Assembly: GCF_010119975.1 (NCBI RefSeq)
Contig: NZ_CP048222.1
Coordinates: forward strand, 1,819,501-1,883,500
Length of the DNA stretch: 64,000 nucleotides
Source of the DNA: Rhodocytophaga rosea
GTDB lineage: Bacteria; Bacteroidota; Bacteroidia; Cytophagales; 172606-1
Direction: 5' to 3'
Shown here: positions 9,096-18,600 of the stretch, piece after piece
Numbering within the stretch: position 1 is the stretch's first letter
Layout: every line of letters begins with the position of its first letter
Made by a program: the position numbers and the translations under genes
The notes under the pieces: generated by a model
What the model saw: the letters and a program-made list of their open reading frames with translations, nothing else
Told to the model about the DNA's origin: nothing
Databases searched by the model: none

Positions 9096-9728
9096 ATGTT
9101 AAAAATGATCTTCCCATGTATTCTGATTCTTTGTGTGATTACGCAGCATGCTAATTGCCAGAACACCAAAACAGCGCATTATTTTGGTGAACCCATATTC
9201 ACTGATTCGCTTTCTACCCTGTTTATTCCACTACGTTACAACCAGGAATTCATGTCTGACAATAAAATAGCTTTCTGGGGCGATTATTATGCTAATTTGC
9301 TGGTATACGATTATACGGCAGATAGTTACAGAAAACTTTTTGAGAAAGATACCTACATTGAAGCTTTTAAAATAAATACACCCTACAGGTATAACCAGGG
9401 AGTAAATCCACAACCAAAGAACATAACCAGGGAATGGGTTTTTCTTCTGGTAAAAACTACAGACTATAATAACAGCGGCCGCATTGACGAAAAAGATCCT
9501 TCCATTTTGTATGCAACTACTCCAAAAGGAGAAAGGCTCAAGGCATTAACCAATGAAACAGAACATGTGGTTTCCATTGAGCTTTTTGAAAAGCAAGGCT
9601 TTGGACTCATAAAGATTCAGCGGGATATTAATAACAGCAAATCATTCACCTATGCAGATAAGGACTTTTATTACAGAAAAATAAATCTGCCAGACCTTAC
9701 GCTGGGAAAAGCTATTGAGATAAAGTAA
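9096..9728 (+). CDS. Exported hypothetical protein
   Basis: I chose the ATG at 9096 because MLKMIFPCILILCVITQHANC forms a signal peptide, whereas a longer frame starting at 8997 overlaps the upstream gene and begins with polar residues. The mature protein of about 190 residues has a Ca-binding-like loop, DYNNSGRIDEKDP, and a beta-rich pattern (ILYATTPKGERLKALT). I do not recognise a characterised family. It follows the broken serine hydrolase by 64 bp in the same direction. Confidence 0.75.
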   Translation: MLKMIFPCILILCVITQHANCQNTKTAHYFGEPIFTDSLSTLFIPLRYNQEFMSDNKIAFWGDYYANLLVYDYTADSYRKLFEKDTYIEAFKINTPYRYNQGVNPQPKNITREWVFLLVKTTDYNNSGRIDEKDPSILYATTPKGERLKALTNETEHVVSIELFEKQGFGLIKIQRDINNSKSFTYADKDFYYRKINLPDLTLGKAIEIK

Positions 9729-9787
9729 CAGAAGTTGTATCTGGCTGCCTGCCTTTTCGTTGTATAGCGGTAAAACTTCACACACTT

Positions 9788-10216
9788 ATGATAGAAAAAT
9801 GGAAACTGTTTGCTGTAACCTCCATGCTGTTTGCAGGGTTAACTTCAGTAATTGCTAAGTTCGGAATGAAAGAACTTAGCAGCGACGTAGCTTTAGCTAT
9901 CCGGACGATAGTCGTTTTTGGAATTGTTACGCTCAATGCCTTTTTACTTAATGATGCTGTAGCCCAAATCAGGCAAGCCCCCAAAAGCAACCTGATCTTC
10001 CTCACTATATCTGGCATTACTACTTCCCTATCCTGGATTTTTTATTACCGGGCGATGAAAGAAGGACAAGTGTCTTATGTAGCCAGCATTGATAAAGCCA
10101 GTATTGTAGTAACCATTCTGCTTTCCTTTCTGCTGCTGAAAGAACCTGTTACAGCAAAAATTTTGATTGGTGCTGGCTTTATTATTACGGGAATGATTAT
10201 TCTGGCCTGGAAATAA
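9788..10216 (+). CDS. EamA-type single-repeat membrane transporter
   Basis: The 142-residue protein has about five hydrophobic segments and ends in the EamA signature: SYVASIDKASIVVTILLSFL, then LLKEPVTAKILIGAGFIITG. Typical EamA/DMT exporters have two such repeats (about 300 residues). This protein has one, so it would act as a dimer like small multidrug transporters (inference). The substrate cannot be predicted. Confidence 0.85.
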   Translation: MIEKWKLFAVTSMLFAGLTSVIAKFGMKELSSDVALAIRTIVVFGIVTLNAFLLNDAVAQIRQAPKSNLIFLTISGITTSLSWIFYYRAMKEGQVSYVASIDKASIVVTILLSFLLLKEPVTAKILIGAGFIITGMIILAWK

Positions 10217-10371
10217 CTGGCTTATGAAAATCCGTTTATCTTTTCCTGGTAGCTAAGCTGAGGAGTGTAACAACAGCCTGACGAACATTTATTGCCTGTA
10301 ATTTCCTGCATAGTTTCATTCTAAATTAGGATTCTTCTAAGCATGATAATCCAGATCAGGAGATTATTGCC

Positions 10372-10379
10372 TATATTTG
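10372..10379 (+). promoter_or_regulatory. Candidate TAnnTTTG promoter box before the metal-efflux locus
   Basis: TATATTTG matches the -7 consensus and ends 7 bases before the ATG at 10387, which would give a nearly leaderless transcript. No -33 TTG is clear. Confidence 0.35.
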
Positions 10380-10386
10380 CCAGTGC

Positions 10387-10773
10387 ATGATACCAGCTTT
10401 TTCTAAATTTCTGGTTTTCTTTTTTGCGGTGGCCAGCTTCTTGCCGCAAATGGATACCTATGAACTAAGCAAATTACCCCATCTGATAGAACATTACCAG
10501 GAACATAGCAGCCAGAATACTTCATTCACCTTATTGGATTTTCTTTCGCTGCATTACGGTGCTCAGAAGAAAAACCACGAAGATACTCATCAGGATGCTG
10601 GTTGCCTGCCTTTTCAGCAACATGCGGTGAGCGGATTATTTTTTATGCTGGAAACGGTATATTTTACCTGTACCCGGCAATCAGCATATCAGATTATTAC
10701 AAAACCTTTCTACAAAACAGCACATTATACCGTTTATTTAGCTACCATCTGGCAGCCTCCCAAATCCTGCTGA
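10387..10773 (+). CDS. Small exported protein upstream of heavy-metal efflux genes
   Basis: The 128-residue product has a hydrophobic N-terminus (FLVFFFAVASFLPQ) and a mature region containing LSKLPHLIEHYQEH, FLSLHYG and several His residues (HEDTHQD, QQHAV). Short His-containing proteins of this kind often precede CzcA/CusA genes in Bacteroidota. The His clusters suggest metal binding (inference). It lies 207 bp upstream of the RND pump in the same direction. Confidence 0.7.
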   Translation: MIPAFSKFLVFFFAVASFLPQMDTYELSKLPHLIEHYQEHSSQNTSFTLLDFLSLHYGAQKKNHEDTHQDAGCLPFQQHAVSGLFFMLETVYFTCTRQSAYQIITKPFYKTAHYTVYLATIWQPPKSC

Positions 10774-10980
10774 TCTCCTGCCGGATAATAGATTGCAAGG
10801 TATTTATTTGCCCTGTACCATAGGTATTATACAATAAATCACTGGGCTAAGCCATATTGGATTAGCTTGTAATCCATTTCTTCCTGGCTTCCTTATGTAA
10901 GTTGATGGTGATTCTCTGGCAGGAATGACTTTCAGCCTCATACCCATTTCATATTTCCTTATTCTTCTCCTGAGCAAATC

Positions 10981-13900
10981 ATGCTTGATAAGATCATTCA
11001 TTTTTCCATACATAATAAATTAGTAATCGGCCTGTTTACCTTAGCGCTGATTGCCTGGGGAGCCTACTCAGTAAGCCAGCTCCCGATCGATGCCGTACCT
11101 GATATCACCAACAACCAGGTACAGGTACTTACCATTAGTCCAACACTGGCCGCACAGGAAGTAGAGCGGCTCATTACCTATCCGGTGGAAGTAATTATGG
11201 CCACTATTCCCGATATTGAAGAAGTGCGTTCCTTTTCCCGGCTGGGTTTATCGGTAGTAACCATTGTTTTCAAAGATGAGGTGGATATTTATTTTGCCCG
11301 TCAACAGGTGTTTGAACGGCTACAGCAGGCCCAAAGCCAGATTCCGCCAAGAGTTGGAATACCAGAACTTGCTCCTGTTACTACTGGCTTAGGCGAAATC
11401 TACCAGTATGTGCTGCGAACCAAACCAGGCTACGAAAGCAAGTATTCTGCCATGGAACTCCGCTCCATTCAGGACTGGATCGTGCGGAGAGGCTTATTGG
11501 GTACGCCAGGAGTTGCCGATGTAAGCAGTTTTGGCGGCTATCTGAAACAATACGAAATCGCCCTCGATCCCCAGAAAATCCGGGGCATGAACCTGAGCAT
11601 CAGCGAAATTTTTGATGCCCTGGAAAAAAACAACCAGAATACCGGCGGCGCTTACATCGACAAAAAACCAAGTTCGTTTTTCATTCGCAGTGAAGGCCTG
11701 ATCGAAAGCCTGGAAGATATTAGCAATATTGTTGTGAGAAACACAGAAAATGGCACACCAGTACTCATCCGGGATGTAGCTACGATCCAATACGGGCATG
11801 CCATCCGCTACGGAGCCATGACACATAATATCAGCGGCGAAGTAACCGGAGGCATTATACTCATGCTGAAAGGCGCTAACTCTTCAGAGGTAATTACAAA
11901 TGTGAAGGAACGCATTGCTGCCATTGAAAAAACGCTGCCGGAAGGCGTACATATAGACCCTTTTCTCGACCGCACCAAACTGGTAAACCATGCCATTAGT
12001 ACAGTAGCGACCAACCTGGCCGAAGGAGCCCTCATCGTGATTTTTGTACTGGTACTCATGCTGGGCAACGTGCGTGCCGGACTGATTGTGGCATCCGTGA
12101 TTCCACTATCTATGCTGTTTGCCATTTCGATGATGAATATCTTCGGCGTATCCGGAAACCTCATGTCGCTGGGTGCCATCGATTTTGGTTTGATTGTAGA
12201 TGGAGCCGTTATTATTGTTGAATCTACGTTGCACCATATTGCTACTTCCGGCCTAACTGGCCGGCTCACCAGGCAACAAATGAATGAAGAAGTAGAATCT
12301 TCGGCTAAGAAAATGATGAGTGCGGCCGCTTTCGGGCAAATTATCATTCTCATTGTATATCTGCCTTTGCTGGCGCTGGTCGGGGTAGAAGGCAAAATGT
12401 TCCGGCCAATGGCACAGGTAGTATCTTTCGCTATCCTGGGTGCATTCATTCTTTCACTTACCTATGTTCCTATGGTATCAGCCTTGCTTTTGAGCAGGAA
12501 AACAGTGAGAAAGAAGAATATTTCTGACAAGATCATGGCCGTTTTTCAACGGGTATATTCACCCATGATTCATTTTGCGCTCCGCCGGAAAGTACTGGTG
12601 CTTGTTGCTTCCCTGTCGCTCTTTATTGCGAGTCTTCTCGTTTTTCTGAATATGGGAGGTGAATTTATTCCTACTCTGGATGAAGGGGATTTTGCCATAG
12701 AAACCAGGCTCATGACTGGCAGTTCGCTGTCGCAAACCATAGAAGCAGCCCAGAAAGGTTCTCAGATACTGGCCAGTCAGTTTCCGGAAGTAGAGCAGGT
12801 AGTGGCAAAAATTGGTTCTGCCGAAATCCCGGTAGACCCTATGCCCCAGGAATCCTGCGATCTGATCGTAATACTAAAAGATCGCGACGAATGGACAAGT
12901 GCAGAAACAAGAGAGGAATTAGCGGAAAAAATGGCTATTGCACTTGAAGTCATTCCAGGAGTAACTTTTGGTTTCCAGCAACCGATCCAGATGCGTTTTA
13001 ATGAATTGATGACCGGTGCCCGGCAGGATGTCGTACTTAAAATCTATGGAGAAGATTTAGATGTTCTGGCCACATACGCCGAAAAAGTAGCCCGCCTGAT
13101 TAATCCGGTGCAGGGCGTAGAAGATATGTATGTGGAGCAGGTAACTGGTCTGCCACAGATTTCTGTGAAGTTTAACCGCAATGAACTAGCCCGGTTTGGC
13201 TTGAACATAGAAGAGGTAAACCGGGCAATCCGTACCGGTTTTGCCGGAGAAACCGCTGGCGTGGTGTATGAAGGCGAAAAACGATACGACCTGGTAGTCC
13301 GGCTTAGCCAGGAAAATCGCCGGGATATAGCAGATGTACGCAACCTGTTTGTAACCACTCCTGCCGGAAACCAGATTCCACTCGCCCAGGTAGCCGAAAT
13401 CACTTTTCAGGAAGGCCCCAACCAGATTCAGCGGGACGATACCAAACGGCGCATCATTGTCGGATTTAATGTGCGGAACCGGGATGTAGAAAGTATAATT
13501 GCCGAAATCCAACAGAAAATAAACCAGCAGATTCAGTTTCCGGCTGGCTATTCAGTAAGTTATGGCGGTGCCTTCGAAAACCTGATCGAAGCTAGAAACC
13601 GTTTGTCTATTGCCGTTCCGGTGGCACTGCTGCTGATTTTTGTATTGCTGTATTTCACCTTCAGGTCTGTAGTGCAAAGTGTGCTCATTTTTACTGCTAT
13701 TCCTTTATCTGCTATCGGTGGAATTTTCGCCTTATGGCTGAGGGGAATGCCTTTTAGTATTTCGGCTGGTGTGGGTTTTATTGCCTTATTTGGGGTAGCT
13801 GTATTGAATGGAATTGTGCTGATCGCTTATTTTAACCAGCTCAAAAAAGAAGGTTTAACCGATGTACGGGAAATTATTTTAAAGGGGACTTCTATGCGTC

Positions 13901-15366
13901 TGCGTCCGGTGATCATGACGGCAATGGTGGCTTCTCTGGGTTTTTTGCCCATGGCTTTGTCTACTTCTTCCGGTGCAGAAGTGCAAAAACCACTGGCTAC
14001 AGTCGTAATTGGCGGACTGGTTTCGGCTACCTTACTTACACTATTGGTTTTACCTGTGCTGTATAGTCTGGCGGAACGCATCCATATACGCTCTTTCAAC
14101 AGATTCAAACCTGGAAGTTCGGCTATTGCCATTTTTACGGGTTTATTTTTGTTTACATCATTGCAAATGCAGGCACAAACTGAGGTGCAACAAGTAAATC
14201 TGCAAGAAGCTATTCAACTGGCTTTGCAGAACAATGAGCGGATAAAATCTGCTACCTACGAAGTAGAAGCACAGAAAACCTTAAAAGCGGCCGCATTTGA
14301 TCCTGGGAAAACTAACCTTCTCTGGATGCGGGGACAATACAACAGCATCCGGACGGATAATAACTTCACGATCACGCAGGATATTCCTTTTCCTGGTACT
14401 ATTCCCAGTCAGCTCAACTTATACAGAGCAGAAGTAAGAAGCCGGGAATCGGAACTGGCCATAGCCCGCAATGAACTGATACGGGATGTAAAAAACACAT
14501 ATAACCAACTCACGTTTATTGCGTCCAGACAACAATTATTGTTGGAGCAGGATAGTTTATTTACTGGCTTTGTAAGGGCTGCCGACGTCCGATTCAGAAC
14601 CGGCGAGACAAATCAACTGGAAAAAGTAAGTGCAGAATCGGAGTTGTTTGAAGTGAAAAACCTGTTGCTGCAAAATGAATCTGATTACAAAATTGCCTTA
14701 GCTCAGTTTCGCATCTTATTAAACCATAACCGGCCGGTAGATATTGCAGAAAGAACTCTTTCCAAAAAGACCTTACTGATTCCGGCTGATACCCTGAGTG
14801 CCATTCAAAGCAATCCGGCACTGGCACAAGGACGGCAGCAAATAGAAGTGGGCAAACGTACAGAAAAGGTGATGCGCAACCACCTGCTGCCAGACTTTTC
14901 CCTGGGCTATTTTAATCAATCGCTCATTGGTTTTCAGAATGCCACTGGCACCGAACAGTATTATGGGCCAGACAAACGCTTTACCGGATTCCAGGTAGGC
15001 ATGTCTTTTCCGTTGTGGTTCAGGCCATATACCGCCCGGATCTCAGCCGCTCATACGCAGACTAAAGTTGCTACTTCAAAAGCACAAGTTATTGAAAACC
15101 AGCTCCGGAGTCAGTATGAAGCTACTATTGGCCAATATACTAAGTACACAACCAGCCTGGCGTATTACGAATCGAATGCTTTACCTACTGCTGACCTGAT
15201 TTTGCAGAATGCCCAGAAAGCTTTTCAGGCCGGAGAAATCGGGTATGTAGAATATTTAAACGGACTCAACCGGGCACTCACCATCCGGAATAATTACTTA
15301 AGCCTTTTACATCAATATAATCAGGCAGTAATCGAAGTTGAATTCCTGATGGGGAAGAATGAGTAA
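10981..15366 (+). CDS. CzcA/CusA-type heavy-metal RND pump fused to a TolC-like outer-membrane factor
   Basis: Residues 1 to about 1040 are a complete heavy-metal RND permease: N-terminal TM1, two periplasmic porter regions, and TM4 with DFGLIVDGAVIIVE. That motif is typical of divalent-cation (Zn/Co/Cd/Ni) CzcA-like pumps rather than Cu/Ag pumps. A second hydrophobic stretch at about 1044-1062 (SSAIAIFTGLFLF to MQAQ) looks like an internal signal peptide. Residues from about 1063 to 1461 are a TolC/CusC-type outer-membrane efflux protein (VNLQEAIQLALQNNERIKSA, two alpha-hairpin repeats). The reading frame is continuous. The two parts belong in different membranes, so cleavage at the internal signal is likely (inference). 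The adaptor follows 68 bp downstream. Confidence 0.93.
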   Translation: MLDKIIHFSIHNKLVIGLFTLALIAWGAYSVSQLPIDAVPDITNNQVQVLTISPTLAAQEVERLITYPVEVIMATIPDIEEVRSFSRLGLSVVTIVFKDEVDIYFARQQVFERLQQAQSQIPPRVGIPELAPVTTGLGEIYQYVLRTKPGYESKYSAMELRSIQDWIVRRGLLGTPGVADVSSFGGYLKQYEIALDPQKIRGMNLSISEIFDALEKNNQNTGGAYIDKKPSSFFIRSEGLIESLEDISNIVVRNTENGTPVLIRDVATIQYGHAIRYGAMTHNISGEVTGGIILMLKGANSSEVITNVKERIAAIEKTLPEGVHIDPFLDRTKLVNHAISTVATNLAEGALIVIFVLVLMLGNVRAGLIVASVIPLSMLFAISMMNIFGVSGNLMSLGAIDFGLIVDGAVIIVESTLHHIATSGLTGRLTRQQMNEEVESSAKKMMSAAAFGQIIILIVYLPLLALVGVEGKMFRPMAQVVSFAILGAFILSLTYVPMVSALLLSRKTVRKKNISDKIMAVFQRVYSPMIHFALRRKVLVLVASLSLFIASLLVFLNMGGEFIPTLDEGDFAIETRLMTGSSLSQTIEAAQKGSQILASQFPEVEQVVAKIGSAEIPVDPMPQESCDLIVILKDRDEWTSAETREELAEKMAIALEVIPGVTFGFQQPIQMRFNELMTGARQDVVLKIYGEDLDVLATYAEKVARLINPVQGVEDMYVEQVTGLPQISVKFNRNELARFGLNIEEVNRAIRTGFAGETAGVVYEGEKRYDLVVRLSQENRRDIADVRNLFVTTPAGNQIPLAQVAEITFQEGPNQIQRDDTKRRIIVGFNVRNRDVESIIAEIQQKINQQIQFPAGYSVSYGGAFENLIEARNRLSIAVPVALLLIFVLLYFTFRSVVQSVLIFTAIPLSAIGGIFALWLRGMPFSISAGVGFIALFGVAVLNGIVLIAYFNQLKKEGLTDVREIILKGTSMRLRPVIMTAMVASLGFLPMALSTSSGAEVQKPLATVVIGGLVSATLLTLLVLPVLYSLAERIHIRSFNRFKPGSSAIAIFTGLFLFTSLQMQAQTEVQQVNLQEAIQLALQNNERIKSATYEVEAQKTLKAAAFDPGKTNLLWMRGQYNSIRTDNNFTITQDIPFPGTIPSQLNLYRAEVRSRESELAIARNELIRDVKNTYNQLTFIASRQQLLLEQDSLFTGFVRAADVRFRTGETNQLEKVSAESELFEVKNLLLQNESDYKIALAQFRILLNHNRPVDIAERTLSKKTLLIPADTLSAIQSNPALAQGRQQIEVGKRTEKVMRNHLLPDFSLGYFNQSLIGFQNATGTEQYYGPDKRFTGFQVGMSFPLWFRPYTARISAAHTQTKVATSKAQVIENQLRSQYEATIGQYTKYTTSLAYYESNALPTADLILQNAQKAFQAGEIGYVEYLNGLNRALTIRNNYLSLLHQYNQAVIEVEFLMGKNE

Positions 15367-15434
15367 AATGTTTAGTCTCCGGTTCTATAGTAAACCATAA
15401 AAATAAAACGCTTGTAATTATATCTGATAGCTAT

Positions 15435-16652
15435 ATGAAATTTCAAAATTATATTCAACTATATATTTCTGTCCTGTTGTTAGTTCTTTCCCTTAGCTTT
15501 AGCAGCTGTTCTGCTAATGAACCTGCAGAGGAAGCAACCCAGACAGATACTTCGAGCAGTGAAGAGAAAACTAATATTGTTTCGCTTACGCAAGCACAAT
15601 ATCAGAATGCTGGTATTACACTAGGCAACATAGAAAGCCGGAGCCTGAGCAGTAATATTCAGGTGAATGGTGTACTGGATGTTCCCCCACAGAATCTGGT
15701 GAGCATTTCAACTCCGCTGGGTGGCTTTGTTCGGAAAACAGACTTGCTGCAAGGCATGCGGGTTCGCAAAGGGCAATTGCTGGCCGTAATTGAAAACCAG
15801 GATTTTATTCAGTTGCAGCAAGATTACCTGGAAAGCAAAAGTAAATTAGAGTATCTGGACCTGGAATATAAACGCCAGCAGGAGCTTAGCCAGGAAAATG
15901 TAAGTGCCGCCAAAACTTTTCAACAAACCACGGCTGATTATAAAAGTATGCAAGCCAAAGTACATGCCTTAGAAGAAAGGATGAGACTGGCTGGTCTTTC
16001 ACTTTCGGCAGTGCAACAAGGCAAAATCAGCAGTACCGTACCAGTGTATGCACCTATCAGTGGGTATGTAGCCGATGTAAATGTAAATATTGGCAAGTTT
16101 GTGCAGCCCACTGATGTGATGTTTACTATTATCGACACGGAGCATTTGCATGTAGAACTTACCGTATTTGAAAAAGATGTTCCCAGCCTGAAAGAAGGCC
16201 AGAAGGTGCGGTATATATTGGTAAATGACCCTTCAAAAGAAAGAACAGCCGAGGTTTACCTGATCGGAAGGCAGATCAGTGCGGAGCGTACAGTACGGGT
16301 ACATGCCCACAAAGATACTGAGGAGCCTCAGATGTTACCCGGCATGTTTGTAAAAGCAGTGATCGAAACCGGAGGCCGCCAGGTAAGCAGTTTACCTCAG
16401 GAAGCAGTCGTGCATACGAATGGAAAAGATTACATTTTTATTTACCAGCAAGCCCAGAAGCAAGGTTCTGATACCCTACATGTGTTCGAGCAGGTTGAGG
16501 TAACGAAAGGACTTCAGGAAAACGAATATGTGGAAGTAAATTCTGTTGAAAATATGCCTTTACAGGGAAAACAAATTGTAACAAAGGGCGCTTTTTCCCT
16601 ACTCTCTCACTTGCAGAATGGCGGTAGTGCTGAGGGAGAACATGAGCTATAG
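15435..16652 (+). CDS. RND efflux periplasmic adaptor lipoprotein (CzcB/CusB type)
   Basis: The 405-residue protein has a lipoprotein signal with a Cys at position 25 (SFSSC). It then has the adaptor layout: beta-barrel and lipoyl half (VSISTPLGGFVRKT, GMRVRKGQLLAVIENQDF), an alpha-helical hairpin (residues about 130-195), the second lipoyl half (VPVYAPISGYVADVNVNIGK) and a C-terminal membrane-proximal domain. It bridges the inner-membrane RND pump and the outer-membrane channel. It shares transcription with the fused pump gene and is followed by a strong terminator. Confidence 0.93.
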   Translation: MKFQNYIQLYISVLLLVLSLSFSSCSANEPAEEATQTDTSSSEEKTNIVSLTQAQYQNAGITLGNIESRSLSSNIQVNGVLDVPPQNLVSISTPLGGFVRKTDLLQGMRVRKGQLLAVIENQDFIQLQQDYLESKSKLEYLDLEYKRQQELSQENVSAAKTFQQTTADYKSMQAKVHALEERMRLAGLSLSAVQQGKISSTVPVYAPISGYVADVNVNIGKFVQPTDVMFTIIDTEHLHVELTVFEKDVPSLKEGQKVRYILVNDPSKERTAEVYLIGRQISAERTVRVHAHKDTEEPQMLPGMFVKAVIETGGRQVSSLPQEAVVHTNGKDYIFIYQQAQKQGSDTLHVFEQVEVTKGLQENEYVEVNSVENMPLQGKQIVTKGAFSLLSHLQNGGSAEGEHEL

Positions 16653-16696
16653 GAGTTGTTCAATAGTTGAATTCTTTATTTGAATAGATCTTACAA

Positions 16697-16754
16697 AGAT
16701 CAGCCATCAAAACACAAGGAAAATAAGCCTTTCTTGTGTTTTGATGGCTGATCT
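16697..16754. terminator. Long perfect hairpin after the metal-efflux genes
   Basis: Arms at 16697-16718 and 16733-16754 are perfectly complementary over 22 bp with a 14-base loop, 44 bases after the adaptor stop. No T tract follows. The stem is unusually long for a simple terminator and may also protect the mRNA end. The rest of the 343-bp gap up to the sigma gene is AT-rich with no gene seen. Confidence 0.65.
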
Positions 16755-16995
16755 ACTTGCTTTTACTAAGTAAGCTTGCTACAATTATTTCTGCCCTCTA
16801 ATAATAATGCATTAACTGATATTAGACAAAAGAAGTATCGTCTTCCATTCATTTGTTTGTTTCCTATATTATTTTGAATTTTACCTGCCAGATAAATAAT
16901 AAAATAAAATTTTGCTTTTTAATTTAACGATAAAATATAATTTCGCAGATCAGTGAATGGCGATTACTTATACCTAAACCTATCAGTACTAAATA

Positions 16996-17619
16996 ATGGA
17001 TGCAGATCAATTAACTTTTTCTGATCAGGGATACATCCGGCTTACCCAAAATAAAGACCTCCAGTATGAGCAGGAACTCATCTTATGGAGGGATTTTAAA
17101 AATGGCGATATGGCAGCTTATGCAACCATTTATAAAAAATATTTTCTGGTACTTTACCAATACGGAAAAAAGATAAGCAACGACCCTGAAGTGGTAAAAG
17201 ACACCATTCAGGATTTGTTCATTAAACTCTGGAATAACCGGGAAAATTTAAAAGAAACAACTTCCATCAAATACTATTTGCTTACTTCATTAAAAAGAAA
17301 ACTTATTGATAGCTTAAGAAGTCCACAAGCCAGATTTGAAGCCCATACAGAATCCTTGGAACAGGATTTATTTGTAATAGGAGAACCAGAAGAAGAAATT
17401 CTCTCAAAAAAAGAAGATGTACTGAAAGCATTAAACCGGCTCTCTACTCATCAGCAAAAATTAGTGCAGCTGAAATTCTATAAAAATTTATCTAACCATG
17501 AAATAGCCCAGGAAATGGGTATCACCATACAATCGGTGTATAATTCGGTATTTAAAACCTTAAAATCGCTCCGCAACCAGTTATCCATTCTAATTATTGC
17601 TTTACTCCTTCATTTGTAG
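16996..17619 (+). CDS. ECF sigma factor (FecI-like, Bacteroidota type)
   Basis: The 207-residue protein has sigma region 2 at about residues 40-105 (FKNGDMAAYATIYKKY, VKDTIQDLFIKLWNNR) and region 4 at about 145-195 (LSTHQQKLVQLKFYKNLSNH, IAQEMGITIQSVYNSVFKTL). The C-terminus is hydrophobic (LSILIIALLLHL), as in many Bacteroidota FecI-like sigmas. It should be controlled by the FecR-like protein at 18601 and drive the SusC/SusD operon at 19678. Unusually, an opposite-strand gene separates it from FecR. Confidence 0.93.
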   Translation: MDADQLTFSDQGYIRLTQNKDLQYEQELILWRDFKNGDMAAYATIYKKYFLVLYQYGKKISNDPEVVKDTIQDLFIKLWNNRENLKETTSIKYYLLTSLKRKLIDSLRSPQARFEAHTESLEQDLFVIGEPEEEILSKKEDVLKALNRLSTHQQKLVQLKFYKNLSNHEIAQEMGITIQSVYNSVFKTLKSLRNQLSILIIALLLHL

Positions 17620-17639
17620 CATAGGAAAATTAGATCAAT

Positions 17640-18446
17640 TCACCGGCGAAGAAATATTGCCTCATCAAATTCTTCGTTGATTTTGACTGCTAAGGTTTTA
17701 AATCTTTCAATCACTTTACCTTCTTTATAACCAGTAAAAGTGTAGGGGATCATGAGGCCATCCTTAAGCTGATAGTCTGCATATATTTTATAAAATTGGG
17801 GATACTCTCTACTAGAAACAGCATGAACCAGATACGTTTTTGCATCCATATACAGGTTAACCGTACTATTAAACTTTTTATCATAAAGTACTAGCTGATA
17901 GCAGTTTTTTCCATAGACTTCCACAAATCCGTTGTACTGTATTTCTGCCTCTGCCATCTTTAACAAAATAAAATGGGTAGGACCTAAACCTGAAAATGGT
18001 TGACTATTAAGAACGCCTTGGTGTATATTATCAGGGAATTTTATCCCGGGACCAGGGTCAGAGCCATTAAATAAATTATACCCTCTGCTTTCATGGGCAG
18101 TCATGAGAAATACGGCCGTTAATTTATCATCTGTCGTTCTATCAAATTCACTATCTGTAAACATTTCAATCCGGTAATTATCAGGATACTGGTAATACGT
18201 GACGGTTGGATGCTCTTTTATCTCGTCTTCTTTTGCGTAATCTGTGATGGAGCGGGGTGAAAAGGAAACCTGGCCGGCAGACTGGGTAAGAATATAGCTA
18301 TTTATTTTTTTCCAGGCTTCTATTCCTCCAGCATTATCAAAGTGAAGCTTTAAAATAGAATCTGCTTTTGAAGGCTGTGCCTTTGCTGTGAATGCCAGAA
18401 GGGACAAGGTTAGCAAAAGCCATACTTGCGTTACATATTGTTTCAT
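17640..18446 (-). CDS. Exported LolA-like/outer-membrane lipoprotein-sorting-like protein
   Basis: The 268-residue protein has a signal peptide ending TAKAQ (about residue 23), then SILKLHFDNAGGIEAWKKIN. That opening, and the curved beta-sheet pattern (NLYMDAKTYLVHAVSSREYP, LKDGLMIPYTFTGYKEGKVI), resemble LolA/LppX-fold proteins annotated as outer-membrane lipoprotein-sorting proteins. The molecular role is unknown. It is convergent with the sigma gene (20-bp gap) and divergent from fecR, so it interrupts a gene pair that is normally adjacent. Confidence 0.78.
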   Translation of the reverse strand: MKQYVTQVWLLLTLSLLAFTAKAQPSKADSILKLHFDNAGGIEAWKKINSYILTQSAGQVSFSPRSITDYAKEDEIKEHPTVTYYQYPDNYRIEMFTDSEFDRTTDDKLTAVFLMTAHESRGYNLFNGSDPGPGIKFPDNIHQGVLNSQPFSGLGPTHFILLKMAEAEIQYNGFVEVYGKNCYQLVLYDKKFNSTVNLYMDAKTYLVHAVSSREYPQFYKIYADYQLKDGLMIPYTFTGYKEGKVIERFKTLAVKINEEFDEAIFLRR

Positions 18447-18600
18447 AGCTTAAGGTGTATAATATTAGATTAAATGGCTTCGCTAACAAGCAAATAGTCT
18501 GAACGCTATATCTTAAAAATAAAAAACTTAAAAAATATTTACAAAAGGCAGGTTAGATTTTTTACACCTCCCCGTTTGGCTTGTAAACAGGCTATCCTGC

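Noticed and set aside
10602-10823. 73-codon plus-strand frame
   Set aside because: It overlaps the small exported protein at 10387 in another frame and has no signal or family resemblance.
11808-12449. 213-codon minus-strand frame inside the RND pump
   Set aside because: It is antisense to a strongly conserved pump region and shows no domain.
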